From Lachnospiraceae bacterium (GTDB lineage: Bacteria; Bacillota_A; Clostridia; Lachnospirales; Lachnospiraceae): DNA of 64,000 bases. This document shows, piece by piece, positions 48,011 through 56,747 of the stretch. The stretch lies in NCBI GenBank assembly GCA_900764695.1, contig CAAFOY010000084.1:29739-93738 (forward strand), given 5' to 3'. Position 1 is the first letter of the stretch, and each line of letters begins with the position of its first letter. The position numbers and the translations under genes were made by a program. The notes below the pieces were generated by a model. The model worked only from the letters and a program-made list of their open reading frames with translations, did not search any database and was not told the DNA's origin.

Positions 48011-48421
48011 TCACAGGTATTGAATCATTCCAGGACCTAATTTGTCCGTTGGTCTTTCTATAAATCCACATTTTTTATAAAAATGTTCTCTTCCCTTTGC
48101 ACACATTAAATCAAACATCATTTCCGTACCTGGAATCTTTAATTCTAAAACAAATTCTTTTATATTTTGTAATAGTCTGTATCCTATACCACTTCCCTGA
48201 TATTCCGGTACTACAATCAAATCCTGTACATAACATATAACTGCTCCATCTCCCACGACTCTTCCCATTCCTACCGGTTTGCCATTTTCATATGCAACAA
48301 CTGTATATAAACTGTTTTCCAATGCTTTTTCAGCCTGTTCTTTAGTCAATGGTTTCCATTTAACTTTTCCCCTTAACATCAAATATGTATCTACATCTAA
48401 AACATTTTCTTCAAGTACCAT
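48011..48421 (-). CDS. GNAT-family N-acetyltransferase
   Basis: 136 residues. Acetyl-CoA-binding motif A is DLIVVPEYQGSGIGYRLLQ, followed by MFDLMCAKGREHFYKKCGF (motif B). N-terminal strand YTVVAYENGKPVGMGRVVGDG. AGAGGAAC precedes ATG 48421. Substrate unknown. Confidence 0.9.
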   Translation of the reverse strand: MVLEENVLDVDTYLMLRGKVKWKPLTKEQAEKALENSLYTVVAYENGKPVGMGRVVGDGAVICYVQDLIVVPEYQGSGIGYRLLQNIKEFVLELKIPGTEMMFDLMCAKGREHFYKKCGFIERPTDKLGPGMIQYL

Positions 48422-48627
48422 CTTGTTCCTCTATTCAATCACATATTTTGCCCACTTTAACTAATACATTATACTTTATCTGCCAATTCACTTCAAGAAA
48501 TTTTATTTTTTGCTTTGTTTTTGCTTTATTTTCATGATTATTATTTTTCATTTTGCCCACACTATTTTTATGCAGATTATTTTGTAAACCCATTTTGTAG
48601 ATTATTTTTGTGGAGGTAATTACAGAT

Positions 48628-49344
48628 ATGAAAAACAGATATGCTTTTATAAATTCTTTTAGTTTTTCCCTGATTTTCAAATTATTCGTTTTAGGAATAG
48701 CATCATTTTCTTTATATTTACATATTGATATTGATGATTTACCAAATACATTTAGATTTTTTGGATACTTTACCGTACTTTCTAATTTATTCTGTTTTAT
48801 TATATTACTTTTAAATATTATCAAAATGATTTATAACCGTATTTCTTTTTCGGAAAAATATACTGCTTTAAAAGAATACTCACATTTTTTTGTTTTATTT
48901 AAAGGAATGAGCCTTATGTCAATAATCTTAACATTTTTCATATTTCACTATATGGTTGCTAATTACAAATATCCTCTGCTTATAAATAACATCTTAAATC
49001 TTCCTATAAAAGATTTATTCGCTCATTATCTGCTTCCACTTTTTTATGTTATAGACTGGCTTCTTTTCGCCCCTAAGGGATTGCAGAAATTAAATGCTCC
49101 CTTCATCTGGACTTTATATCCTTTTGTTTATCTTATTTTTACATTTGTAAGACTCTATCAGGTGCCTGAGTCTTCATATTTTCATTTAAATGAGGCTCCT
49201 TATTTTTTTCTTGATATAAATAAACTTGGATATGAGCGGGTAACAATTTTTTCAATAATTATTCTTTTTATTATTTTGTCTATTGGATATTTGATTATCG
49301 GAATCGAAAAAATTATGTGTATACTTCAAAATCGAAAGTTATAA
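48628..49344 (+). CDS. Pr6Pr-family membrane protein
   Basis: 238 residues from ATG 48628, with GGAGG before it. Six hydrophobic helices. Features of the family are FRFFGYFTVLSNLFCFI in the second helix, LFAHYLLPLFYVIDWLLF and FIWTLYPFVYLIFTFVR. Function unknown. Single gene on the plus strand, convergent with the MntP-like gene and separated from it by a terminator. Confidence 0.82.
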   Translation: MKNRYAFINSFSFSLIFKLFVLGIASFSLYLHIDIDDLPNTFRFFGYFTVLSNLFCFIILLLNIIKMIYNRISFSEKYTALKEYSHFFVLFKGMSLMSIILTFFIFHYMVANYKYPLLINNILNLPIKDLFAHYLLPLFYVIDWLLFAPKGLQKLNAPFIWTLYPFVYLIFTFVRLYQVPESSYFHLNEAPYFFLDINKLGYERVTIFSIIILFIILSIGYLIIGIEKIMCILQNRKL

Positions 49345-49447
49345 TCCAGCTTTCACTTATTTTGCACGCAAACAAATACCAGGCTGTGAATGTAATTCGC
49401 AGACTTGTTATTAACTTGAGTTACCCCCCCATTCTTGACAAAGGGCA

Positions 49448-49486
49448 AAAAATAGTGCTTCACTTTTCCAGCAAAGCACTATTTTT
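49448..49486. terminator. Bidirectional terminator between convergent genes
   Basis: 13-bp perfect stem, AAAAATAGTGCTT (49448-49460) with AAGCACTATTTTT (49474-49486), T-runs in both directions. Confidence 0.8.
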
Positions 49487-49554
49487 ATACTTATTTTCTG
49501 AAAGTCGGTTTTCATACCACTTTCGGTTTTCTTATTAAGTTTATTTTTCAATTT

Positions 49555-50136
49555 CTAACCTAATACAAAGCATCTGATTGCCATGTCAATTCCAACGATA
49601 ACCAACAATGCTCCACCTGCTATATAAGCCTTTGTTTTTTGTTCAAATCCTGCTCTGTATCCTGTATACATTCCTGTATATGCGGCAACCCATGTTACAA
49701 CCACTACTAAAATTCCTAAATTCAAAGGATTCGTATTACAAAGTCCTGCTGCAATACCTGTAGTTATTGTATATCCTCCAATTACCACCAATGGAAGAAT
49801 GTATTTTTTTAATTCCATTTTCTCTTCTAATTTTTCATTGATTATATCATTCTTTAGTGCCTTAATAATTAACCTTATTCCTAGCAATACAAATATAGCA
49901 ATTGCCAAAATGTGTCCAATAACTACTTCGTCGGCTGTTGTTACTATGTTAATTAAAAGTCTTGAAATTATATATCCTACTCCAAGCATTACAAGCTGAA
50001 GCAACGAAAGAATTACTCCAATTATAGTAAGTCTGCTTTTTTTAATATTTGCCACCATGGAGCCATTACACTCCATGATTGCAAATACTTCAAAGGATAT
50101 ACCAAATATAATCATTACATTTTCAATCCAAGTCAC
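49555..50136 (-). CDS. MntP-like membrane protein with altered metal-site residues
   Basis: 193 residues from GTG 50136, chosen because GGAGG lies 6 bases before it. Six hydrophobic helices in two similar halves and length match the MntP (manganese exporter) family; FGISFEVFAIMECNGSMVANI aligns with the first repeat. MntP has SMDAF there and ATSLDAMAVG in the second half. Here these read SFEVF and GYTITTGIAAG, so one Asp is Glu and the other Thr. Transport of manganese is therefore doubtful; it may carry another substrate. Confidence 0.65.
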   Translation of the reverse strand: MTWIENVMIIFGISFEVFAIMECNGSMVANIKKSRLTIIGVILSLLQLVMLGVGYIISRLLINIVTTADEVVIGHILAIAIFVLLGIRLIIKALKNDIINEKLEEKMELKKYILPLVVIGGYTITTGIAAGLCNTNPLNLGILVVVVTWVAAYTGMYTGYRAGFEQKTKAYIAGGALLVIVGIDMAIRCFVLG

Positions 50137-50259
50137 ACAACCCCTCCCTTTTATCTGCTTTAATTTGAGGTTGAATATCAATTGATTTTATATCAATTTA
50201 TTTTCACAACTAACTAAACCTAATGTTATTCACATAACATATTATGTGCTTTATTTTTA

Positions 50260-52647
50260 TTATTTATCAGCTGAAACTCCATCAGTCTTAATAATGAACT
50301 TAACGTTGCTGTTTACTCCATCTGCTGTCTTAGTAAATGTTGTATAATCCTGAGCTGCTCTTGAAGTTGCGTTTATTCTGTTAACTAACTTCTTAACATC
50401 TCCGTTGTATGATGAAATAAGTTTCTGAATTGCTTCATCATTGAATTCTTTCATTCCATCTTTAAGTTCATTTGCACCATCATCTAACTTACTTACGCCA
50501 TCACTAACAGTTGTTGTTGCTTCATTTAACTGTTTTGCACCTTTGTTAAGAGTATCATTGTTTGCAACTAATTTGTCACTACCTGTTTTTAACTTCTTAA
50601 CACCTGACTTTAATGTTGGCATGCTATCATTTAATGTTCCTACACCTGTGTAAAGTGGAGAAATAGCTTTTTCATATAAAGTTTCAATTCCTGAATCTAA
50701 TGATTTTGCACCATCTTTTAAGTCTGAGCTTCCTGATACAACTGATGATAAACCTGATTTAATCTGGCTTGCACCTTCAGATACTGATTTTGCTCCGGCT
50801 GCTAACTGCTTTGTGCTGCTTGCTACGCTTGTCATTGTAGTATCCAATGTATTTACACCTGTTGCAGCTTTTCCGGCTCCTGTTGCCAATTCTTTAGCAC
50901 CATCCTGTAATTCTTTTAAATCTTCTTTCTTAGCTGAAACATTGTCTGCTACTTCATCCATAACTTTCAATGAAGCTACAGCTTCTGATAAAGAATTAAC
51001 ATTTTCTGTTGTTTTTGTAAGAACCTTTGCTGCACTCTTTGCATCTGTAACACCATAAGCATCAAGTCCTGTATAAGTATCTGCTGCAATTGCTGTAAGA
51101 ATTGCAGTCTGAAGTTTCTTAGCATCTTTTAATGCTTTGTCAGCCTCATCGTATGACTTAACTCCGGCTTTAGCTAATTTTGTATAAATTCCTTTTTCCT
51201 GCTCTGCGATTGTGTTTCCAAGTCCGTTAATTGTGTCAGCTACTTCATCAACACCTGCGCTTACTTTCAATGCTCCATTCTTCAAATCTGTCATTGAAGT
51301 ATTTAATATTGAAACCTGACCTGCAATTGTTGTTACACCATTGCTTAATGTTTCCATGTTAGTGCTTACAGTATTACTTCCTGTAGCTAATGTATCTGCA
51401 CCTGTTGATAACTTATTAACACCTTCATTTAATGTCTTACTTCCATCTGCAAGTGCTTTAGCACCACCACGGATTGTCTTTGAATTTTCTTTTGTTCCAA
51501 AGTTTGTATAAATAGCATCTACAGCTTTTTTAACTGACTTCATGCCTTTTACAAGTTTTCCTGAAGATTTATATAATGTATTAATTCCTGAGCTAACCTG
51601 ACTTACACCACCTGTATATGTTGCAATACCATTTTTAAGTGTAACCATTCCTGATTTAAATTCAGGCATATTGTTATTTAATGTATCAAGTCCATCTGCC
51701 AAATCGCTTGAACCATCCTGTAATTTTCCTGCTGCATCATCAATTTCGTCAACTTTTTCATCTAAATCAGATAAATCAATATCGCTAATGTCAAATCCTT
51801 CATTACACAACGCAACTGTCATTGTCATATCAAGACTGAAGTTTTCAACGTCTGCTGTCATCTCAACATAATCAGGAATTTCCACTTCATCATCACTCAA
51901 ATCAAGATTATCTTTCATTCCCGGCATTGCCATACCAACTACTATCTGATTTTTGCCATCAGAAATTACTTTACCATTTTTAACATCTACATTCTGGAAA
52001 TCATCATTTAAAATCATTCCCGAAACTGCGATAAACGGTACATAAATTTCTTCTTCTGCTCCATTTATGTCTGCTTTAACTTTTTCGTTATTTGTGTAAT
52101 CAAATCTTACAGTAACTTTTCCACTCTTTCCGGCGATTTCATCTGCTGTCATTTCTTTTCCGTCTAAATAATATGTTATTTTAACATTAACAGGAGTTTC
52201 TTTTTCTGTAGTTCCCTGATAATAAATATCATTTCCTTTTGCTTCCCATTTGATGTTTTCGCCATCTTTTGTAAATGTTTCATCTCCATTTACATTCTTA
52301 ATATCTTTCAAATCAGATTTATCTACAATAACATCTTCTCCTGCTGCATTTTTCAAATGATCACTTACGATTGTGCTTGTAGCTTTACCTGTGTTATCAG
52401 CAATTACATATACTGTTTCATCTTTGCCTATTTCTTTTTCTGAAACTGAGATAACATTGTCAATTGCATCTTCTAACTCGCTCTTGTCATCACTATTTAC
52501 ATCTGTCTGAGTTTCTTCTGTAGAAACATCCTCCGGATTTGCAAATGTTGTATATCCATATGTTGATGCACCTGCAACAACAACTGTCATTGCACATGCG
52601 ATTGTTCTTATTATAAACTTCTTACTAATTAAATTTGATTTTCTCAT
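50260..52647 (-). CDS. Secreted heptad-repeat protein (YhgE/Pip-like repeats), partner of the MMPL protein
   Basis: 795 residues. Signal-type N-terminus (IIRTIACAMTVVVAGASTYGYTT). A mixed alpha/beta region (about 60-300), then about 450 residues of repeated seven-residue units of the form x-x-L-x-x-G (SDLADGLDTL, KALADGSKTLNEGVNKL, KDGAKSLDSGIETL), as in the YhgE/Pip family. Unlike YhgE/Pip no membrane helices are seen at the C-terminus, so it is likely exported and rod-like. It lies 10 bp behind the MMPL transporter gene and has AGGAGG before ATG 52647. Function unknown. Confidence 0.82.
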   Translation of the reverse strand: MRKSNLISKKFIIRTIACAMTVVVAGASTYGYTTFANPEDVSTEETQTDVNSDDKSELEDAIDNVISVSEKEIGKDETVYVIADNTGKATSTIVSDHLKNAAGEDVIVDKSDLKDIKNVNGDETFTKDGENIKWEAKGNDIYYQGTTEKETPVNVKITYYLDGKEMTADEIAGKSGKVTVRFDYTNNEKVKADINGAEEEIYVPFIAVSGMILNDDFQNVDVKNGKVISDGKNQIVVGMAMPGMKDNLDLSDDEVEIPDYVEMTADVENFSLDMTMTVALCNEGFDISDIDLSDLDEKVDEIDDAAGKLQDGSSDLADGLDTLNNNMPEFKSGMVTLKNGIATYTGGVSQVSSGINTLYKSSGKLVKGMKSVKKAVDAIYTNFGTKENSKTIRGGAKALADGSKTLNEGVNKLSTGADTLATGSNTVSTNMETLSNGVTTIAGQVSILNTSMTDLKNGALKVSAGVDEVADTINGLGNTIAEQEKGIYTKLAKAGVKSYDEADKALKDAKKLQTAILTAIAADTYTGLDAYGVTDAKSAAKVLTKTTENVNSLSEAVASLKVMDEVADNVSAKKEDLKELQDGAKELATGAGKAATGVNTLDTTMTSVASSTKQLAAGAKSVSEGASQIKSGLSSVVSGSSDLKDGAKSLDSGIETLYEKAISPLYTGVGTLNDSMPTLKSGVKKLKTGSDKLVANNDTLNKGAKQLNEATTTVSDGVSKLDDGANELKDGMKEFNDEAIQKLISSYNGDVKKLVNRINATSRAAQDYTTFTKTADGVNSNVKFIIKTDGVSADK

Positions 52648-52657
52648 AGCGAACCTC

Positions 52658-54748
52658 CTACTTATTTGAAACTAACTCTTTGTTAATGAAACCTTTACTT
52701 GTTTTAATTATTAATTTATCAAATATCATAAATAATGACGGTAAAACAAATATAACTACTATCATACTTATGATTGCTCCTCTTGCCATTAAGTTACACA
52801 ATGAACTAATCATATCGATGTTAGAATACATACCTACACCAAATGTGGCTGCAAAGAAACTCAAAGCACTAACTATAACTGACTGCATTGATTCTGTAAG
52901 AGCCTTTGTAATTGCTTCTTTCTTAGGTAATCCTGAATATCTGCCGTTCTTATATTTTGTTGTCATAAGAATTGCATAGTCAACTGTTGCACCTAACTGA
53001 ATTGTACCAATTACAATTGATGCGATGAATGGTAATGTTGTTCCTGTGTAATATGAAATTCCCATATTCATACAAATAGCCGCTTCAATAACCGCTACTA
53101 AAATAAACGGTAATGAAATTGATTTAAATACAAATAATATAATTACAAATACCATTGCAATTGAAAGCGCATTAACTACTTTAAAATCGGTATCTGTTGT
53201 TTCAATTAAGTCTTTAGTACAAGGTGCTTCACCTATTAACATTCCATGCTTGTCATAACTCTTTATTATTTTTTCCAACTGAATACACTGTTCATTTACT
53301 TCATCTGAAGCCACCGCATATTCAGAACTAATTAATAAAAGTTCATATTTATCATTAATCAAATCTTCTGAGAGATTCTTCGGAATGATATCTCTTGGTA
53401 TTGACGGACTTAATATTGAATCAATACCTAATACTGTTTTAACTCCATCTAAGTCTTTCATCTGATTAATCATCTTATTTGCATCTGCCTGTGAAAGACT
53501 GCTGTCTACCATTGCGATATGAGTTGCACCCATTGCATACTGTTCATCCATCTTAGTATTTGCTGTAATACTTGGAAGTGTCTTTGGTAATGAACCGACT
53601 AAATCGTAGTATACTTTGTTGTTCTTGTAACCAAATGCTGCAGGTACTAATAATATTAAGAAAATAATTATGCAAATAGTTCTTCTCTTAATAACTGTTT
53701 TACCAATTCTACCTACATCAGGGATAATTGGTTTATGTCTTGTCTTCTGAACAAATTTATCAAAGATTAAAAGCATTGATGGTAAAATTGTTACACATCC
53801 AATTACACCGAATACTACACCTTTTGCCATTACCACACCAAGGTCTAAACCTAATGTAAATGTCATAAAACATAATGCAATAAATCCGGCAATTGTTGTT
53901 ATTGAACTTCCTGTTACTGAAGCAAGTGTTTCACTAATTGCATTTGCCATAGCCGTATTATGATCATCCGGCGTTTTTTCACACTGTGCTTCATAACTGT
54001 GCCATAGGAAAATTGAGTAGTCCATTGTAACAGCCAACTGAAGTACTGCTGTTAACGCTTCTGTTAAATATGACATTTCACCTTGAATGAAATTTGTACC
54101 AAGGTTATAAACAATTGCCATACCAATTCCAAGTAAGAAGAATAATGGTGCTGCTGCTGAATCCATTGTTAACTGTAAAATTATAAGTGAAAGGATTGCT
54201 GCGATAATTACATAAATTGGAATTTCATGCATTACCAAATCTTTAATATCTGTAACTACAGACGACATACCACTTATATAACAATCTTTAGATGCAACTT
54301 TTCTTAATTCTTTTACTGCATCCATTGTTTCATCTGAAGACATTGATGAATCATATAAAACAATCATTAATGTGCTGTCAGCATCTTTATTATTGAAAAA
54401 TTCCCGGATATCATTTGGAAGAACATCCATTGGAACTGTAAGGCCTGCAATTGAGTCATACCAGATAACTGATTTTACATGTTCAACTTTCTCCATGTCC
54501 TTTCTCATTGCTGATATATCTTTTTCATCCATTCCTTCAACTACACATAAAGAAAAGGCTCCTGTTCCAAATTCATCTAACAGAATATCCTGTCCTTTCA
54601 TAGTTTCCATATCCTGTGGTAAATAGGATAAAATATCGTAATTAATTCTTGTTGTTATAAAACCAAATGCAGAAGGTATTAATAAAAGTAAACTGATAAC
54701 AAATATCAATACTCTGTATTTAACAACTTTTTGTCCGAATTTTTTCAT
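52658..54748 (-). CDS. MMPL/RND-family exporter
   Basis: 696 residues from ATG 54748. Two halves of the RND plan: helix 1 (YRVLIFVISLLLLIP), an extracellular loop, helices 2-6; then helix 7 (RTICIIIFLILLVP) and the second set. TM4 VTMDYSIFLWHSYEA and TM10 GATVDYAILMTTKYK carry the Asp-Tyr pairs typical of MMPL proton relays. It belongs to the short YdgH/YdfJ-like actinobacterial and Firmicute type, exporting lipids or hydrophobic compounds. A TetR gene lies upstream and the heptad-repeat protein gene downstream. Confidence 0.92.
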   Translation of the reverse strand: MKKFGQKVVKYRVLIFVISLLLLIPSAFGFITTRINYDILSYLPQDMETMKGQDILLDEFGTGAFSLCVVEGMDEKDISAMRKDMEKVEHVKSVIWYDSIAGLTVPMDVLPNDIREFFNNKDADSTLMIVLYDSSMSSDETMDAVKELRKVASKDCYISGMSSVVTDIKDLVMHEIPIYVIIAAILSLIILQLTMDSAAAPLFFLLGIGMAIVYNLGTNFIQGEMSYLTEALTAVLQLAVTMDYSIFLWHSYEAQCEKTPDDHNTAMANAISETLASVTGSSITTIAGFIALCFMTFTLGLDLGVVMAKGVVFGVIGCVTILPSMLLIFDKFVQKTRHKPIIPDVGRIGKTVIKRRTICIIIFLILLVPAAFGYKNNKVYYDLVGSLPKTLPSITANTKMDEQYAMGATHIAMVDSSLSQADANKMINQMKDLDGVKTVLGIDSILSPSIPRDIIPKNLSEDLINDKYELLLISSEYAVASDEVNEQCIQLEKIIKSYDKHGMLIGEAPCTKDLIETTDTDFKVVNALSIAMVFVIILFVFKSISLPFILVAVIEAAICMNMGISYYTGTTLPFIASIVIGTIQLGATVDYAILMTTKYKNGRYSGLPKKEAITKALTESMQSVIVSALSFFAATFGVGMYSNIDMISSLCNLMARGAIISMIVVIFVLPSLFMIFDKLIIKTSKGFINKELVSNK

Positions 54749-54793
54749 TCTTATCACTTCACCTTTCTTATTTTTCTGCACTCAGTATAAAAA

Positions 54794-54825
54794 AAAAGAC
54801 CGAATACTTAAATATTCAATCTTTT
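54794..54825 (-). terminator. Terminator-like hairpin between tetR and MMPL gene
   Basis: 13-bp stem (54794-54806 with 54813-54825), two G-U pairs on the minus strand, followed there by TCTTTTTTTT. It lies before the MMPL start, so it either ends the tetR transcript or attenuates the MMPL operon. Confidence 0.65.
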
Positions 54826-54840
54826 TGCCATGTCTCTTTT

Positions 54841-54870
54841 AAATATACAAATCTGTCAATTTGTATATTT
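54841..54870. promoter_or_regulatory. Candidate TetR operator
   Basis: Perfect inverted repeat AAATATACAAAT (54841-54852) and ATTTGTATATTT (54859-54870) around CTGTCA. On the minus strand the centre reads TTGACA, a perfect -35 box, though no good -10 box follows. It lies between tetR and the MMPL gene. Confidence 0.5.
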
Positions 54871-54924
54871 GATTTATTCAACTGTAATATCATTGTATTT
54901 TACATCTGACACAAAATTTTAACA

Positions 54925-55482
54925 TTAAAAGAAATCTGTCATCTGCTTAGTCATCATATATTCATACGCTGCTGCAATTTCTCTTGGTGGGATATTCATC
55001 CCTGACTTTATCCATTCTATAACGATATAACACATAGACTGCGCATAAAACTGTGCAACCCTCTCATACGTAATCCACGGATGAGCCTTATCCATCTTAG
55101 GTCCCTTTTTCTCCATAATTGCAAGTAGTATCTGTCTTACACAATCCTCTGCGATACTCTGCAATGAATTCTGTCCTTCTAACTTTACTGCATTCATATA
55201 AAAAGGCTTGTCTTTTTCTAATGATGTAAACATCAAGACAACCGCTTCATTAAACATTCCATTCTCAATTAACGGAGCCGCCGGCCTTATAATCTGCTCC
55301 ATAACTATCCATTCTATCAGTTCATATTTATCTTGAAAATGATTATAAAATGTTGGTCTGATTACTCCTGCTTTATCCGTAATATCTTTTATGGTTATTT
55401 TTTCGATAGGATGTCTACTTGCAAGTTCCTTGAAACTTTCTGCCAACGCTAAATCAATTGCCTGCTTTCCCTGTCCTGTCAT
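54925..55482 (-). CDS. TetR-family transcriptional regulator
   Basis: 185 residues. N-terminal helix-turn-helix (about 10-55): ASRHPIEKITIKDITDKAGVIRPTFYNHFQDKYELIEWI, the usual TetR pattern. The C-terminal ligand-binding part resembles the DhaS-like group. AGGAGGAG precedes ATG 55482. Probably a repressor of the MMPL operon downstream; ligand unknown. Divergent from luxS. Confidence 0.92.
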   Translation of the reverse strand: MTGQGKQAIDLALAESFKELASRHPIEKITIKDITDKAGVIRPTFYNHFQDKYELIEWIVMEQIIRPAAPLIENGMFNEAVVLMFTSLEKDKPFYMNAVKLEGQNSLQSIAEDCVRQILLAIMEKKGPKMDKAHPWITYERVAQFYAQSMCYIVIEWIKSGMNIPPREIAAAYEYMMTKQMTDFF

Positions 55483-55549
55483 ATTCTCCTCCTAGTGTTT
55501 CACACGCATTCTCTGTTCACTCTCTCCATAATATTCACAACTATGGCTT

Positions 55550-55577
55550 AGTATAACACGTTTCCACTTTTTTTCAA
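55550..55577 (-). promoter_or_regulatory. tetR promoter
   Basis: On the minus strand TTGAAA and TATACT are separated by 16 bases. It is flanked by inverted 8-bp repeats TATAACAC/GTGTTATA (55552-55559, 55581-55588), which also overlap the luxS -10 box TATAAT (55585-55590), so one regulator could affect both genes. Confidence 0.55.
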
Positions 55578-55644
55578 CCTGTGTTATAATTATAAAAATA
55601 GTAAAATTATACGATTTAATCATATATTTACGGAGGATTTTAAA

Positions 55645-56121
55645 ATGAATAAAATAACAAGTTTTACAATAAACCACCTGAAATTATTACCGGGTGTCTA
55701 CGTTTCAAGAAAAGATAAAGTAGGCGATAATGTTCTTACAACATTTGACCTTAGAATTACCCGTCCAAATTATGAACCTGTTATGAATACTGCCGAAATT
55801 CATACAATAGAACATCTTGGTGCAACTTACCTTAGAAACAACTTTGAGTGGGGTGATAAAACTATATATTTTGGACCAATGGGATGTAGAACAGGTTTCT
55901 ATATGATTCTTGCCGGAGACCTCACTTCTAATGATGTATTGCAGCTTGTAAAAGATATGTTCCTATTTATAAAGAACTATGAAGGTGATATTCCGGGTGC
56001 AAGTGCAAAAGACTGCGGAAATTATCTTGATTTAAATTTATATATGGCTAAATTTATTGCTGCAAAATATTATGACATTTTATCAAATATTACTCCTGAG
56101 CAATTAGTTTATCCTGAATAA
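55645..56121 (+). CDS. luxS: S-ribosylhomocysteine lyase
   Basis: 158 residues. Cleaves S-ribosylhomocysteine to homocysteine and the AI-2 precursor DPD. Metal ligands are His 53 and His 57 in HTIEHLGA and Cys 124 in SAKDCGNY; GCRTGFY holds the catalytic Cys 81. CGGAGG precedes ATG 55645. A single gene with its own terminator; no methionine-cycle genes adjoin it and no SAM riboswitch is seen. Confidence 0.97.
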   Translation: MNKITSFTINHLKLLPGVYVSRKDKVGDNVLTTFDLRITRPNYEPVMNTAEIHTIEHLGATYLRNNFEWGDKTIYFGPMGCRTGFYMILAGDLTSNDVLQLVKDMFLFIKNYEGDIPGASAKDCGNYLDLNLYMAKFIAAKYYDILSNITPEQLVYPE

Positions 56122-56141
56122 AATATATTGTTATATATAAC

Positions 56142-56177
56142 AAAGACCCTCTTACCTTATTTAATAAGAGGGTCTTT
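56142..56177. terminator. Bidirectional terminator behind luxS
   Basis: 13-bp perfect stem AAAGACCCTCTTA (56142-56154) with TAAGAGGGTCTTT (56165-56177) between convergent luxS and the phosphatase gene. Confidence 0.8.
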
Positions 56178-56184
56178 ACTATTA

Positions 56185-56733
56185 CTATTTTAATTTCATT
56201 AATTTACAATTTTCTATACCTGCGTCCCAAAATTTGCTTAAAGGAAGGTTTCTAATCTGACACACAATACTTGAATTCATTGCTCCATGCCCTACAATAA
56301 GAACATCTTTTCCTTCATTTAAATCAGGCATAACAACTTCTTTAAGGAATTCTCCTGTTCGTTTAAACAACTCATAAAATGTTTCGCCTTCCTTAACTCC
56401 TTTGTATTTTTCAGGTTCTTTAAAAAATGTACGAATAGGACTATCTGTCGCTTTCGCCGGATTTTCCATTCCTTCATATATTCCAAAGCTCATCTCTCTT
56501 AATCTCTCATCATATATAATAGGAACATTTCTTCCTTCAAGAACTAATTTAGCTGTTTCTTTCGCTCTTACTAAAGTTGAACAATAACATACATCAAAAT
56601 TAATATCTTTATATTTTTCCCCGGCAATTTTTGCCATCTGTCTTCCTTCTTCATTTAATGGTATATCTGTTCTTCCCTGAAGTTTATGTAATTCATTCCA
56701 TTCAGTTTTTCCATGTCGCATTATGTAAAGCAT
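56185..56733 (-). CDS. Histidine phosphatase superfamily protein
   Basis: 182 residues. YIMRHGKTEWN (phospho-His), GRTDIPLNEEGRQMA, STLVRAKETAKLVLEG, LREMSFGIYEG with the acid residue, and LIVGHGAMNSS with the second His. Alpha-ribazole-phosphatase/PhoE type; the substrate is not determined. A second, distinct paralogue lies at 47149-47802. AGGAGG precedes ATG 56733; it starts 14 bp after the MATE gene. Confidence 0.9.
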   Translation of the reverse strand: MLYIMRHGKTEWNELHKLQGRTDIPLNEEGRQMAKIAGEKYKDINFDVCYCSTLVRAKETAKLVLEGRNVPIIYDERLREMSFGIYEGMENPAKATDSPIRTFFKEPEKYKGVKEGETFYELFKRTGEFLKEVVMPDLNEGKDVLIVGHGAMNSSIVCQIRNLPLSKFWDAGIENCKLMKLK

Positions 56734-56747
56734 TTTTGCCTCCTAAA

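Noticed and set aside
55591..55644. Possible SAM or other riboswitch before luxS
   Set aside because: The leader is only about 50 bases and AT-rich, with no conserved core.
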